Position numbers and translations under genes: made by a program
Assembly (NCBI GenBank): GCA_026931325.1
Contig: JAIXLO010000010.1
Span: forward strand, 1 to 64,000
Direction of reading: 5' to 3'
Length of the DNA: 64,000 bases
Source: Chitinophagales bacterium
GTDB taxonomy: Bacteria > Bacteroidota > Bacteroidia > Chitinophagales > Chitinophagaceae
The notes under the pieces: generated by a model
The model's input: the letters and a program-made list of their open reading frames with translations, nothing else
Told to the model about the DNA's origin: nothing
The model's database searches: none
In this document: piece after piece, positions 1 to 8,932 of the stretch
Numbering within the stretch: position 1 is the stretch's first letter
Layout of the letters: the number at the start of each line of letters is the position of its first letter

Positions 1-55
1 GTATAGAATAATGCACTATCATTTACTTAACAATCAATGTATCTTTACAAAGAAT

Positions 56-619
56 ATGACAAAGAAGGAGCTAAGAAAATTATATAAAGAAAAGCGTTCT
101 GCTATTTCATTAAAAGATAAAATGAAATGGGATGATTTGATGCTTATACAATTTCAGCAATTTAATTTTAGCAATGCTCAATGTTTATTTACTTTTTGGC
201 AAATGGAGCATGAGCCAAATATGTATTTGTTTACAACTTTTCTAAAACATAGTATTTTCAATTTGCAAATTGCTTACCCATTATGTGATTTTACAACAGA
301 AACCATGCAAGCAATTTTAGTAAATGATGAAACTGTTTTTGCAGAAAATAAATATAGAATAACAGAACCTAAACATGGCAACGTTTTATTACCAAATGAA
401 ATAGATATTGTTTTTGTACCATTATTAATTTGTGATAGTAAAGGTTTTAGAGTTGGCTATGGCAAAGGGTTTTATGATAAATTTTTATCGCAATGCAGAA
501 AAGATGTTATAAAAATTGGCTTTAATTATTTTGAACCAATAGAAAAAATAGAAGATACCAATAAATTTGATATACCTTTAGATTATTGCATTACACCTCA
601 AAAGATTTATGAATTTTAA
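56..619 (+). CDS. 5-formyltetrahydrofolate cyclo-ligase (MTHFS)
   Basis: Cytosolic folate-salvage enzyme that converts 5-formyl-THF to 5,10-methenyl-THF using ATP. The N-terminal K-ELRK-Y-KR pattern and the C-terminal VGYGKGFYDKFL motif, the substrate and phosphate loop, are characteristic. With this start the protein is 187 aa, normal for the family. An in-frame ATG at 11 exists, but the extra 15 residues (MHYHLLNNQ...) precede the conserved N-terminus and look non-coding. The stop overlaps the start of lpxK by 11 bases, so the first three genes probably form one transcript. Family assignment is firm; the start is inferred. Confidence 0.9.
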   Translation: MTKKELRKLYKEKRSAISLKDKMKWDDLMLIQFQQFNFSNAQCLFTFWQMEHEPNMYLFTTFLKHSIFNLQIAYPLCDFTTETMQAILVNDETVFAENKYRITEPKHGNVLLPNEIDIVFVPLLICDSKGFRVGYGKGFYDKFLSQCRKDVIKIGFNYFEPIEKIEDTNKFDIPLDYCITPQKIYEF

Positions 620-1697
620 TACTATATTTTTAAAATCATTTAGAATTTTATTATTGCCTTTTACAGTTGTGTATGGGATAATAGTAAAAATTAGAAATTG
701 GTTTTACGATAAAAACTATTTAAAGAGTACACAATTTAATTTTCCATTGATATGTGTTGGAAATTTAGCAGTTGGTGGCACAGGTAAATCTCCAATGGTA
801 GAATATTTAGTTAGATTGTTACAACCACATTTTAAAATAGCCACTTTAAGCAGAGGTTATAAAAGAAGAACAAAAGGTTATGCTTTAGCTAATGCAAATA
901 CTACTGCTTTAGAAATTGGTGATGAGCCAATGCAATTTCACATAAAATTTCCTGAATTAACTGTAGCTGTTGGAGAAGAAAGAATTGTAGCAATACCACA
1001 AATACTACACGATAAACCCGATTTACAAGTAATTATTTTAGATGATGCTTTTCAACATAGAATTGTAAGAGCTGGTTTAAATATTTTACTCACAGAATTT
1101 AGTAATATTTACACACAAGATATTCTTTTACCAACAGGTGATTTAAGAGATGAAAGAAGAAGTGCAAGAAGAGCTGATATTATTATTGTAACAAAATGTC
1201 CAACTGATATTTCTCAAGATAAAAAATATAAATTATTAAGAAGCATAAAGCCAAAACAACATCAAAGAGTTTTTTTTACAGCAATTGAGTATGGTACACC
1301 TTATCATATTTATAACACAAGTGATGAATGGATTTTAACACAAAATGATGAAGTGCTTTTAGTATGTGGTATTGCTAATCCTAAGCCTTTGAAAGAGTAT
1401 TTATTAAATACTGTTCATACGTATTATCAAAAAGATTATAGTGATCATTATATTTTTAATATTGATGACTTAACAGAAATAAAGGAAAGATTTAATAACA
1501 TTAATACCAATAGAAAACTTATTCTTACAACAGAAAAAGATGCTGTTAGATTAATAAAATTTTCAGATGAATTAAAAGATATTCCTTTGTATGTATTGCC
1601 TGTAAAGCATAAATTTTTATTTGATGATACAGAAGTGTTTGATAATTTAATAATTGATTATGTAAAAAATTTCAAGCTAAATATTCATGAAAAATAA
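609..1697 (+). CDS. lpxK: Tetraacyldisaccharide 4'-kinase LpxK
   Basis: Inner-membrane kinase that phosphorylates the 4' position of the lipid A disaccharide precursor in the Raetz pathway. The protein is 362 aa. A hydrophobic N-terminal helix (about residues 10-28) is followed by the P-loop GNLAVGGTGKSP at about 51-62, the LpxK form of Walker A. LILDDAFQHR-like residues (IILDDAFQHR) lie near 140-150, and TTEKDAVRL near 300 is also typical. It overlaps its neighbours by 11 bases on both sides, which suggests translational coupling with the MTHFS gene and rnr. lpxB, further along in the window, acts one step earlier in the same pathway. Confidence 0.95.
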   Translation: MNFNTIFLKSFRILLLPFTVVYGIIVKIRNWFYDKNYLKSTQFNFPLICVGNLAVGGTGKSPMVEYLVRLLQPHFKIATLSRGYKRRTKGYALANANTTALEIGDEPMQFHIKFPELTVAVGEERIVAIPQILHDKPDLQVIILDDAFQHRIVRAGLNILLTEFSNIYTQDILLPTGDLRDERRSARRADIIIVTKCPTDISQDKKYKLLRSIKPKQHQRVFFTAIEYGTPYHIYNTSDEWILTQNDEVLLVCGIANPKPLKEYLLNTVHTYYQKDYSDHYIFNIDDLTEIKERFNNINTNRKLILTTEKDAVRLIKFSDELKDIPLYVLPVKHKFLFDDTEVFDNLIIDYVKNFKLNIHEK

Positions 1698-3732
1698 AAG
1701 AAATAAAAATCATCATACAACCAAAGAAACACATTTACCCACCAAAACTTTGATTGGTAAATTGGATATAACTCTTAGTGGTATTGGTTATGTAATTGTT
1801 GAAAATAATGTAAAAGATATATTAGTAAGACAAGATAATTTTAATACTGCATTGCATGGTGATACTGTAAAAGTAAAAATTACAAAAGAAAATTTTAACT
1901 CAGGCAGAACAGAAGGAAAAATAATTGAAGTAATTAGCAGAAAACAAACAGAGTTTATTGGACGTTTGCAAGTATCTGCAAGCTTTGCTTTTTGCATTGT
2001 AGATACTGAGAAACCAATGCCAGATATTTTTATTCCTTTAGAAAATATACATGATGCAAAAAATGGAGAACGTGTGGTAGTTCATTTAATAAAATGGGAA
2101 AAAGGTGATAAGAAACCTGTAGGAGAGGTGGTTAGCATTTTATCTCAAGAAGATGAAAACGATGCAGCAATGAAAGAAATTTTAGCAGAAGCTGGGTTTC
2201 CTTTGTCTTTTCCTGATGAGGTGATGAAAGAAGTTTCTTTGTTATCTGAAAAAATTGCTAACACAGAAATTAAAAAAAGAAAAGACTTTAGAAATGTTTT
2301 GACATTTACTATTGACCCAGTTGATGCAAAAGATTTTGATGATGCAATTTCTATAAAATTGATTGATAAAAATTTGTATGAAATTGGTGTACATATTGCA
2401 GATGTTAGTTATTATGTTACACCAAATACTAAGTTAGATGAAGAAGCATATAAAAGAGCAACATCAGTTTATTTGCCTGATAGAGTAAATCCTATGTTGC
2501 CCGAAAAAATTTCAAATGATTTGTGCTCTTTAAAACCAAATGAAGACAGGCTTACATTTTCTGCAGTATTTGAAATGAATACAAAAGGAGAAATAAAAAA
2601 TTATTGGTTAGGCAAAACAATTATACACTCTGATAAAAGATTTACTTATGAAGATGTGCAGCAAACTATTGAATCTAAAAATGGTTTGTATAAAACAGAA
2701 ATTTTACTGTTAAATAATATAGCTCAAAAATTACGAGCAAGTAGATTTAAAAAAGGAGCTATTAATTTTTCATCACAAGAAGTAAGGTTTCAGTTAGATG
2801 AAAAAGGAAAACCAATAGGTATAGTTGTAAAAGAAAGTAAAGAGTCGCATCAGTTGATAGAAGAATTTATGTTGCTTGCAAATAAAACTGTTGCAGAATA
2901 TGTTTTTAAAAATTCAGAAAAAAATAAAATTCCTTTTCCTTATAGAGTACATGATACGCCAGACCCAGATAAGTTAGAATCCTTTGCAGCATTAGCTTTG
3001 AAGTATGGTTATAAAGTAAATATTTCCTCTCCCGAAAAAATTGCTGAAAGTTTTAATCTTATGTTAGAAGCAGCAAAAGGAAAACCTGAACAACAAATTT
3101 TAGAACAGTTAGGAATTAGAACAATGGCAAAGGCTGTTTATACTACTAAAAATATTGGACACTATGGTTTGGCTTTTAAATATTATTGTCATTTTACTTC
3201 ACCAATAAGACGTTATCCTGATGTTTTAGTGCATCGTACTTTACAAAGTATATTAATAGAAAAACCTGTTATTGATAAAAAAATGGAAGAGAAATGTAGG
3301 CATTGCAGTGAAAGTGAAAAAGCTGCAATGGATTGTGAAAGAGCAGGTAATAAGTATAAACAAGTTGAATTTTTAAAGGAACATTTAGGTGAAACATTTG
3401 AAGGAGTAATTAGTGGTGTTGCAGGTTTTGGCTTTTTTGTAGAAACAATTGAACATAAATGCGAAGGTTTGGTAAGCATTGTAAGCTTAAGTGATTTTGA
3501 TGATTTTAGATTAGTAGAATCAGATTATTGTTTGGTGGGAAAAAGAAGTAGTAAAGTATTTAGAATTGGCGATAAAGTTTTTATAAAAGTAATTGCTGCC
3601 AACTTAGAAAAAAAGCAATTAGATTTTGAATGGGTATTGAACAAAGAAATTGATAATACTTCTAAATCAACTTCAAAAAAGATAAACAAAACATTAAAGC
3701 AAAATTCAATCTCAGCAAAAAAGAAAAAGTAA
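1687..3732 (+). CDS. rnr: Ribonuclease R
   Basis: Processive 3'-5' exoribonuclease of the RNB (RNase II) family that degrades structured RNA and takes part in RNA quality control. It has 681 aa. Cold-shock-like OB domains fill the first ~200 residues. The RNB catalytic motif DPVDAKDFDDA with its metal-binding aspartates starts near residue 210, and YCHFTSPIRRYPD sits near 500-512. An S1 domain (GVISGVAGFGFFVE) begins near 575, and the tail is lysine-rich. The first 11 bases overlap lpxK. It ends two bases before the convergent winged-helix regulator gene. RNase R is the protease-independent partner of tmRNA in trans-translation, and ssrA is present in this window. Confidence 0.95.
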   Translation: MKNKRNKNHHTTKETHLPTKTLIGKLDITLSGIGYVIVENNVKDILVRQDNFNTALHGDTVKVKITKENFNSGRTEGKIIEVISRKQTEFIGRLQVSASFAFCIVDTEKPMPDIFIPLENIHDAKNGERVVVHLIKWEKGDKKPVGEVVSILSQEDENDAAMKEILAEAGFPLSFPDEVMKEVSLLSEKIANTEIKKRKDFRNVLTFTIDPVDAKDFDDAISIKLIDKNLYEIGVHIADVSYYVTPNTKLDEEAYKRATSVYLPDRVNPMLPEKISNDLCSLKPNEDRLTFSAVFEMNTKGEIKNYWLGKTIIHSDKRFTYEDVQQTIESKNGLYKTEILLLNNIAQKLRASRFKKGAINFSSQEVRFQLDEKGKPIGIVVKESKESHQLIEEFMLLANKTVAEYVFKNSEKNKIPFPYRVHDTPDPDKLESFAALALKYGYKVNISSPEKIAESFNLMLEAAKGKPEQQILEQLGIRTMAKAVYTTKNIGHYGLAFKYYCHFTSPIRRYPDVLVHRTLQSILIEKPVIDKKMEEKCRHCSESEKAAMDCERAGNKYKQVEFLKEHLGETFEGVISGVAGFGFFVETIEHKCEGLVSIVSLSDFDDFRLVESDYCLVGKRSSKVFRIGDKVFIKVIAANLEKKQLDFEWVLNKEIDNTSKSTSKKINKTLKQNSISAKKKK

Positions 3733-3733
3733 A

Positions 3734-4027
3734 TTATTTTTTATCAGTATTTAAATAAGATTGCAATGCTTTCACATATTTTTCAAAAGCATCAATTCCT
3801 TTTTTAGTAATAGAACAAGTTGTTAATGGATAATTATCTTTAAACTGTTTATTTACTTCAATATAACCTGCATCTTTTAATTTTTGTATTTGCACAGAAA
3901 GGTTACCAGCAGTTGCTTTTGTTTTTTCTCTAATAAATGTAAATTCAGCCTCTTTTACACTAATAAGTAAACTCATTACTGCAAGTCTAAGCTGAGAATG
4001 TAATATTGGATCAAGGTCTTTAAACAT
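3734..4027 (-). CDS. Winged-helix transcriptional regulator (HTH_34/ArsR-MarR-like)
   Basis: Small DNA-binding regulator of 97 aa. The segment HSQLRLAVMSLLISVKEAEF, then a recognition-helix region (ATAGNLSVQIQKLKDAGYI), and a wing (TTCSITKKGIDAFEKYV) match the one-domain winged-helix family common beside membrane-protein genes in Bacteroidota. It overlaps the upstream membrane-protein gene by 8 bases and is the last gene of a five-gene reverse operon that starts with a TonB-dependent receptor. A 15-bp palindrome in that operon's promoter (8252-8266) is a plausible autoregulatory operator; this is inference. The ligand is unknown. Confidence 0.8.
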   Translation of the reverse strand: MFKDLDPILHSQLRLAVMSLLISVKEAEFTFIREKTKATAGNLSVQIQKLKDAGYIEVNKQFKDNYPLTTCSITKKGIDAFEKYVKALQSYLNTDKK

Positions 4028-4706
4028 TATTCTTTCTTTGTTTCAAATATTTACTTCTTAAAATAATACCTGGAATTAACCAACAAATAATTGCCACAAC
4101 TGCACCAATAAGCATATCATTTTTAAAAGAGGTATAGCAAGACATAATAAATAAAATGTAAGAAATAATTCCTCCAACAATCATTGGTCTAAATTTTTTT
4201 GCAATGCCTGTAACCATTGTAGGAAAAGTGTATAACAAAATATATAATGAATATAAACTTGGAATAAAAGGATACATTTCTGCATCTGGCTTACTACCAT
4301 TGATATAATGTTTTATTAATTGCCAACCTTCTTGATTTGCAAATTCTTTTGATACAGCAGGTGCAATATTTGCATACATTACTAAAAGTAAAATAGTAAT
4401 ACCATATACCGACCAAACTGCATTAATTGCAGCATCTTCAAACCTTACTACTTTATTTTCCTTTCTTTCTTTAAGAGAAATATAAATTTGCGGAATGATG
4501 GCAATAAACACTATCCAAAATGGATCAATAGGAAAAGTAAAGTTTAACGTTATTTGAACATACACAAGTAATGATGCAATAGACACTGCTAATCCCCATA
4601 AAATAGCACTCATACCACTATCGTGATAACTTGCTTTTGCATTTTGTATCATTGAAGTAATGATATTTAAACTTTCATGCTCTGTTAGTGGTGTTTCATT
4701 TTTCAT
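4020..4706 (-). CDS. Multi-pass inner-membrane protein (paralogue of the next gene)
   Basis: Integral membrane protein of 228 aa with about five or six hydrophobic segments (for example near 35-55, 62-78, 100-118, 152-168 and 180-215). The N-terminus ESLNIITSMIQNAKASYHDSG and the C-terminal IICWLIPGIILRSKYLK correspond to the neighbouring 195-aa protein (LEVIESMINQAKNKF..., VIIAWIIPGYLMKSFFK), so the two genes are a tandem duplication. It overlaps that gene by 4 bases upstream and the regulator by 8 downstream. No catalytic motif is visible. It may work with the winged-helix regulator, as seen in many regulator and membrane-protein pairs, but its function is unknown. Confidence 0.7.
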   Translation of the reverse strand: MKNETPLTEHESLNIITSMIQNAKASYHDSGMSAILWGLAVSIASLLVYVQITLNFTFPIDPFWIVFIAIIPQIYISLKERKENKVVRFEDAAINAVWSVYGITILLLVMYANIAPAVSKEFANQEGWQLIKHYINGSKPDAEMYPFIPSLYSLYILLYTFPTMVTGIAKKFRPMIVGGIISYILFIMSCYTSFKNDMLIGAVVAIICWLIPGIILRSKYLKQRKNNV

Positions 4707-5290
4707 ATTGATTGTTTTTTAAAGAAACTTTTCATTAAATAACCTGGAATAATCCATGCAATAATAACTGCCAAAGCTATTATTAAAAGATAATAGTTTT
4801 TAGAAATAAAAAGAGTGGTAATTGCTAAAGCCCAACAACATATTCCTCCAATTTTTAAAGGCAAAAAACGCATTACTGCACCACTTAAAAAAGTGGGTAT
4901 TCCATAAAGTATTAATAATGTTGGATAAAAATTTATCCAATTACCGCTACTTTGTCCTACAACAAAAGAAATTAAAAACATTGTAATACCAAATGAAGTC
5001 CATATATAACCTAAAATTTCATCTATATACGTTTTTACTTTTTCTTTTTTATGTTGTTTTATTAAATAAATAATTTGTACTATAAGAGCAACAAATAGTA
5101 AAAGCCAAATAAGGTGAGGTTTTTCTACCAACTGAAATTTGTACAGTAGATAATTTCCAACAGAACAAATTAAAACTATCCAACCCCAAAGCAAATACAA
5201 AGGACTATCATTATTAAACTTATTCTTTGCTTGATTAATCATGCTTTCAATTACTTCAAGACTTTGCTGAACCGAGAAATCTTTTTCCAT
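4703..5290 (-). CDS. Multi-pass inner-membrane protein
   Basis: Protein of 195 aa with a soluble N-terminal helix (SLEVIESMINQAKNKF) followed by five hydrophobic stretches and a short basic tail. It is clearly related to the downstream 228-aa protein, sharing the N-terminal amphipathic helix and the closing IIAWIIPG segment. Paired paralogues translated with a 4-base overlap suggest a heteromeric membrane complex, which is inference. It sits 26 bases downstream of the periplasmic-protein gene in the operon. I do not recognise a named family with certainty. Confidence 0.7.
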   Translation of the reverse strand: MEKDFSVQQSLEVIESMINQAKNKFNNDSPLYLLWGWIVLICSVGNYLLYKFQLVEKPHLIWLLLFVALIVQIIYLIKQHKKEKVKTYIDEILGYIWTSFGITMFLISFVVGQSSGNWINFYPTLLILYGIPTFLSGAVMRFLPLKIGGICCWALAITTLFISKNYYLLIIALAVIIAWIIPGYLMKSFFKKQSI

Positions 5291-5316
5291 GATGTTAAGT
5301 TTTAGAATGAAAAAAA

Positions 5317-5964
5317 TTATTTACACTGATTAATTATTTTTTCTGTTGCTTCTTTTCCCCAAGTAGGATGAATATTACTTACTGGTTTAAAATTATTGAA
5401 CAACTCTAATGCTTTTTCTGCTAAAGGTTTTGATTTATCGCACCCACCACCAAATTGTTTTGGAGTATTAAATAAATTACTTGCTTGAATATAGTAAGGA
5501 CGTGGGTTTGTAGAATCAGCAGCTTTTGCTTTTTCTATGTATTGATTAATTTTTGCTCCATACTCCATATATCTTGCTTGAGGATTAACAAGCATTTTAG
5601 CAGTTGCAATTAAACTTTTAACACAATAAATTTCACTATTGTTTTGTTCTAATGTTTCAGCTTTGGTTAGTAAATTATTTGCTTCATCAGCCATAGCATC
5701 TATATTACTTACTTTACCAGACAAACACATAGTTGTTTTAACCAAAGCAGCATAATAATAAGGTAACCATTGTGTTTTTTCAACATCTGCAATACGTTCA
5801 AATTTTTGTGCAACTGCTGTTAAGTCTTCATTTGTTTTAGCATCATTAAATTGTTGTAATGTACTACTCATGGTTGTTACATATTTTTCACTTTGAGAAA
5901 AAATGGTTGTTGTTGCTAATAAGCAAAAGGCTGTTAATAATTGTTTCATAATGTTTGTTTTCAT
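5317..5964 (-). CDS. Secreted helical-repeat (TPR-like) protein
   Basis: Exported protein of 215 aa. The N-terminus (KQLLTAFCLLATTTIFSQSE) is a signal peptide, with a second possible start at 5949 (MKQLLT) that gives a more usual n-region. The mature part is helical with TPR-like alternation (DLTAVAQKFERIADVEKTQWLPYYYAA; AEALELFNNF) and the conserved-looking GGGCDKSKPLAEKALELF. It lies 20 bases after the TonB-dependent receptor gene and 26 before the membrane-protein gene, so the cell-envelope genes appear co-transcribed. It may be an accessory of the receptor, but no enzyme motif is seen. Confidence 0.65.
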   Translation of the reverse strand: MKTNIMKQLLTAFCLLATTTIFSQSEKYVTTMSSTLQQFNDAKTNEDLTAVAQKFERIADVEKTQWLPYYYAALVKTTMCLSGKVSNIDAMADEANNLLTKAETLEQNNSEIYCVKSLIATAKMLVNPQARYMEYGAKINQYIEKAKAADSTNPRPYYIQASNLFNTPKQFGGGCDKSKPLAEKALELFNNFKPVSNIHPTWGKEATEKIINQCK

Positions 5965-5984
5965 GTTTATTGTAAATAAAAAAT

Positions 5985-8207
5985 TTAAAGATTATTGTTA
6001 ATAGCATCTTGGCTTCTATCAACACCCCAACTAAGAAAACATCCAATAAAATAAAATTGTTTAGCTGGTGGTGTTACAGCTACCTTGTTTAATCCATTAT
6101 AAGAATATCTATAACCATAAACTTGATTAAAGTTTAAAACATTTGTAACACTTGCTACCAACACTATAAATGTTTTAGCATTTTGTTTTCCTAAGTTGGG
6201 TAAGTAATTTAAGCTAAATCCTAAATTATGATAATCAATGGTTTTGCCTTCATCATTTATTTCAAACTTATTTAAACCATTATTAAATACAATATTGTAG
6301 TAAGGACGACCTGTAGCAAAATTGTAAGTTAAGTTAAATCCCGTTTTCCATTTTGTAACAAATGTTTTAGTAACAATACTTAGTGTGTGTGGTGTAGCAA
6401 ATGTTGGTTGCATAGATGTTGGATAATTTAAAAAATCTCTTTTAGTATCTAAATAACTATAGCTTATCCAGTAATCAATATTGTTAAATGTTTTTTTATC
6501 TCTCCAAAAAAGTTCTATGCCTTGTGCATAGCCATTTCCTGAAATATTTGTATCAGGAAAAGTTTTAACAAGATTGTTGTACTTCTTATAATATGCTTCT
6601 ATTCTAAAAGTTTGTAAAGCAGTATTTTTTATATAATTAATTAAATAGTGAGTTGCTTTTGTATAACCCAATTTTTTTATTCCCCCTGTATTATCCATCA
6701 TTTGCATTAATTCAGGAGTTTGGTAAAACTCACCAAAAGCAATACTCATTTGAGCATTTTTTCCTGTTTTATATGCCATTGATAATCGGGGGGCAAAATT
6801 TGTTTTACTTATTAAAGAAGAGTGTTCTAATCGTCCACCTGCTTTTATTGCTATATCATTTGATAAGTATAAATCAGCTTCTCCAAATGCAGAAGTATAA
6901 TTGTCATTATAATTAGATGAATAATTATTGAACACATATTTGTGATATGCATTCCAATATTCAGCTCCAAATCTTATTGTACTTATTCCACTAATTCTTT
7001 TATCTATTACAGTTCTTGCAATGGTTAAATTATTTTGATGATTAAGGTTAAAATTTTTATTATCAATGTAAGAAATGTTTGTTGTTACAGGGTTATTATT
7101 TGTATCTTGTACAGTAGTATTTATTTTATCGTTATTAGCACTAAAGCTAAAGCCTAATTGCATTTTCCATCCTTTACCTAAATTTTCTCTGTAAGAAAAA
7201 TTATTATACCAATTCCAATTTTTTAAAGCAAAAGCATCTTTTAAAATTAAACTATCAATATCTGTATTTCTTAAACCCAATTTTCCAGTATTAAAACTGC
7301 TGAAAATTTTTATCATACCTCTTTTTTTAGTTCTATGTCTATAATTAAATTCTGATGTATGATATTGAGGCACTGTAAAGTAATCTGGCTTTTGTTTTAC
7401 TATAGAAAAATATGGAAGTAAATTGGTGTAACCATAATTAATACCATAAGAAGATTTTTTATTGGAGGCTAATTTTTGAAATCCAGCACCAACAAATACA
7501 GAAGTTATAGAAGCACTTGCTTCTGAACGTTCAGGCAAATCAATACTTTCAAGCAATAAAACACTACTTAATGCCTGACCATATAATGCACTATAACCAC
7601 CTGTGCTAAAAATATTTCCTTTAAATAAACTTGGAGAAAATCTGCCTCTTGAGGCAATATCAGGAGAGCCTGTATAAAATGGATTGTTTACAACCATTCC
7701 ATCAATCATTTGTTTAGTTTCATAACCAGCACCTCCACGAACAAACAAACCTTCTTGCTCACCTACTTGTTGAGCACCAGGGAGTGTTTTTGCAGCACTT
7801 GTAATATCTGCATTTGCTCCACCTGTTGTATAAATATCCAATGCTGTTAATACAGTTGCAGCTTTCTTTTTATCACCAGCTTCAAAGCTTCCTGCTGTTA
7901 CTGTTACAGCTTTCAATTCATTTATTTCTTCTTTTAAAATAAAATTTAATTGTATAGAATCTTTATCAAGGTTTATTATTTGTGTTACAGTTTTATAACC
8001 TAACATTTTTGCTTCAATAACAAAAGAACCTTTTTCATAAGTTTTAATTTTAAATCTTCCAATTGAGTCAGATGTTGCACCATCATAAGTTCCTACAATA
8101 GTTATGCTTACATTTTGTAGTACCCTGTTTCTATTATCTTTTACTGTACCAGAAATTATTGTTTGTGAATAAGAAAACAAAACAATCATTATAGATACAT
8201 TCAACAA
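5985..8207 (-). CDS. TonB-dependent outer-membrane receptor with carboxypeptidase-like N-terminal domain
   Basis: Outer-membrane transporter of about 740 aa. An N-terminal carboxypeptidase-D regulatory-like (plug-preceding) beta domain (ISGTVKDNRNRVLQNVSI...) is followed by a plug domain (about residues 100-220, with VRGGAGYETKQMIDGMVV) and a 22-strand-type beta-barrel to the C-terminus. The substrate is unknown. The longest frame opens with TTG (MLNVSIMIVLFSYSQ). An ATG at 8220 out of frame by one base would give a proper signal peptide, MKSFLLNVSIMIVLFSYSQ, if the T7 run at 8206-8212 had six Ts. So either the gene is frameshifted at its start (error or slippage switch) or it starts internally. 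It is first in the five-gene operon. Confidence 0.85.
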   Translation of the reverse strand: MLNVSIMIVLFSYSQTIISGTVKDNRNRVLQNVSITIVGTYDGATSDSIGRFKIKTYEKGSFVIEAKMLGYKTVTQIINLDKDSIQLNFILKEEINELKAVTVTAGSFEAGDKKKAATVLTALDIYTTGGANADITSAAKTLPGAQQVGEQEGLFVRGGAGYETKQMIDGMVVNNPFYTGSPDIASRGRFSPSLFKGNIFSTGGYSALYGQALSSVLLLESIDLPERSEASASITSVFVGAGFQKLASNKKSSYGINYGYTNLLPYFSIVKQKPDYFTVPQYHTSEFNYRHRTKKRGMIKIFSSFNTGKLGLRNTDIDSLILKDAFALKNWNWYNNFSYRENLGKGWKMQLGFSFSANNDKINTTVQDTNNNPVTTNISYIDNKNFNLNHQNNLTIARTVIDKRISGISTIRFGAEYWNAYHKYVFNNYSSNYNDNYTSAFGEADLYLSNDIAIKAGGRLEHSSLISKTNFAPRLSMAYKTGKNAQMSIAFGEFYQTPELMQMMDNTGGIKKLGYTKATHYLINYIKNTALQTFRIEAYYKKYNNLVKTFPDTNISGNGYAQGIELFWRDKKTFNNIDYWISYSYLDTKRDFLNYPTSMQPTFATPHTLSIVTKTFVTKWKTGFNLTYNFATGRPYYNIVFNNGLNKFEINDEGKTIDYHNLGFSLNYLPNLGKQNAKTFIVLVASVTNVLNFNQVYGYRYSYNGLNKVAVTPPAKQFYFIGCFLSWGVDRSQDAINNNL

Positions 8208-8238
8208 AAAAACTTTTCATTTTATTAATTTGACTTTA

Positions 8239-8270
8239 CAAATGTAAAGTAGTTTATAATATAAACCAAA
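8239..8270 (-). promoter_or_regulatory. Bacteroidota promoter with palindromic operator for the TonB receptor operon
   Basis: Read on the reverse strand, a -33 box TTTG (8270-8267) and a -7 box TACATTTG (8246-8239) are separated by 20 bases, matching the Bacteroidota sigma-70 consensus TTTG-N19-21-TAnnTTTG. A perfect palindrome, GTTTATA-A-TATAAAC (8252-8266), fills the spacer. The -7 region is itself palindromic (CTTTACA-AA-TGTAAAG, 8234-8249). A repressor bound here would block the polymerase. The winged-helix protein encoded at the end of this operon is the obvious candidate. Confidence 0.6.
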
Positions 8271-8301
8271 ATAATTTTTATTTTTTTTGAACTAAGTAAT
8301 T

Positions 8302-8332
8302 TTTGGTTATAAAATTTTTTTGTTTATATTTG
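8302..8332 (+). promoter_or_regulatory. greA promoter
   Basis: TTTG at 8302-8305 and TATATTTG at 8325-8332 with a 19-base spacer fit the Bacteroidota consensus. Transcription would start near 8339, leaving a leader of about 65 bases. That leader contains an inverted repeat, CAACGC (8343-8348) and GCGTTG (8367-8372), followed by a run of eight Ts, which resembles a weak leader terminator. Confidence 0.6.
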
Positions 8333-8405
8333 CTATTCAATGCAACGCTGCATATATTATTATGTGGCGTTGTATTTTTTTTATATCTTCTAAAAACAAA
8401 AAGTT

Positions 8406-8873
8406 ATGAGTGAATACGTAACACAAGAAACATTTGACAAAATGAGAGAAGAGCTGCAAAGGCTTAAGTCTATAGAAAGACCAGCAGCAGCATTAGCTAT
8501 TGCAGAAGCAAGAGAAAAAGGCGATTTAAAAGAAAATGCAGAATATCATAGTGCTAAAGATGCTCAAGGATTATTAGAAGCAAAAATTAAACAATTAGAA
8601 GGAGCAATAGCAACTGCTAAAATTGTAGATATATCTTCAATTAATACAGATAGAGTAAGTATCTTAACTAAAGTTACCATTACAAATATGGCAACTAAAA
8701 AAACAGTAACTTATCAAATAGTTGGTGAAAATGAAGCAGACTTAAAAGCTGGAAAAATTTCAGCCTCATCACCTATTGGTAAGGGACTAATTGGAAAACA
8801 AAAAGGTGAAATTGCTGAAGTACAAGTACCAAATGGTAAATTAAAATTTAAGATTGAAGATATTATGATTTAA
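8406..8873 (+). CDS. greA: Transcription elongation factor GreA
   Basis: Cytosolic factor that rescues backtracked RNA polymerase by stimulating transcript cleavage in the secondary channel. At 155 aa it is of usual length. The N-terminal coiled coil includes ERPAAALAIAEAREKGDLKENAEYHSAKDAQG, whose acidic tip residues D and E (GDLKENAEY) are the GreA signature. The C-terminal FKBP-like domain ends SPIGKGLIGKQKGEIAEVQVPNG. It is monocistronic, with its own promoter and a downstream hairpin terminator. Confidence 0.97.
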   Translation: MSEYVTQETFDKMREELQRLKSIERPAAALAIAEAREKGDLKENAEYHSAKDAQGLLEAKIKQLEGAIATAKIVDISSINTDRVSILTKVTITNMATKKTVTYQIVGENEADLKAGKISASSPIGKGLIGKQKGEIAEVQVPNGKLKFKIEDIMI

Positions 8874-8891
8874 TGATTAATTTTTCCCATT

Positions 8892-8925
8892 AAACAGCCT
8901 CTTAAATAGGGGCTGTTTTTTTATG
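8892..8925 (+). terminator. Rho-independent terminator after greA
   Basis: The stem AAACAGCC (8892-8899) pairs with GGCTGTTT (8911-8918) around an 11-base loop and runs into a T tract. It lies 19 bases after the greA stop, before the convergent dapF end. Confidence 0.85.
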
Positions 8926-8932
8926 TAAAAAA

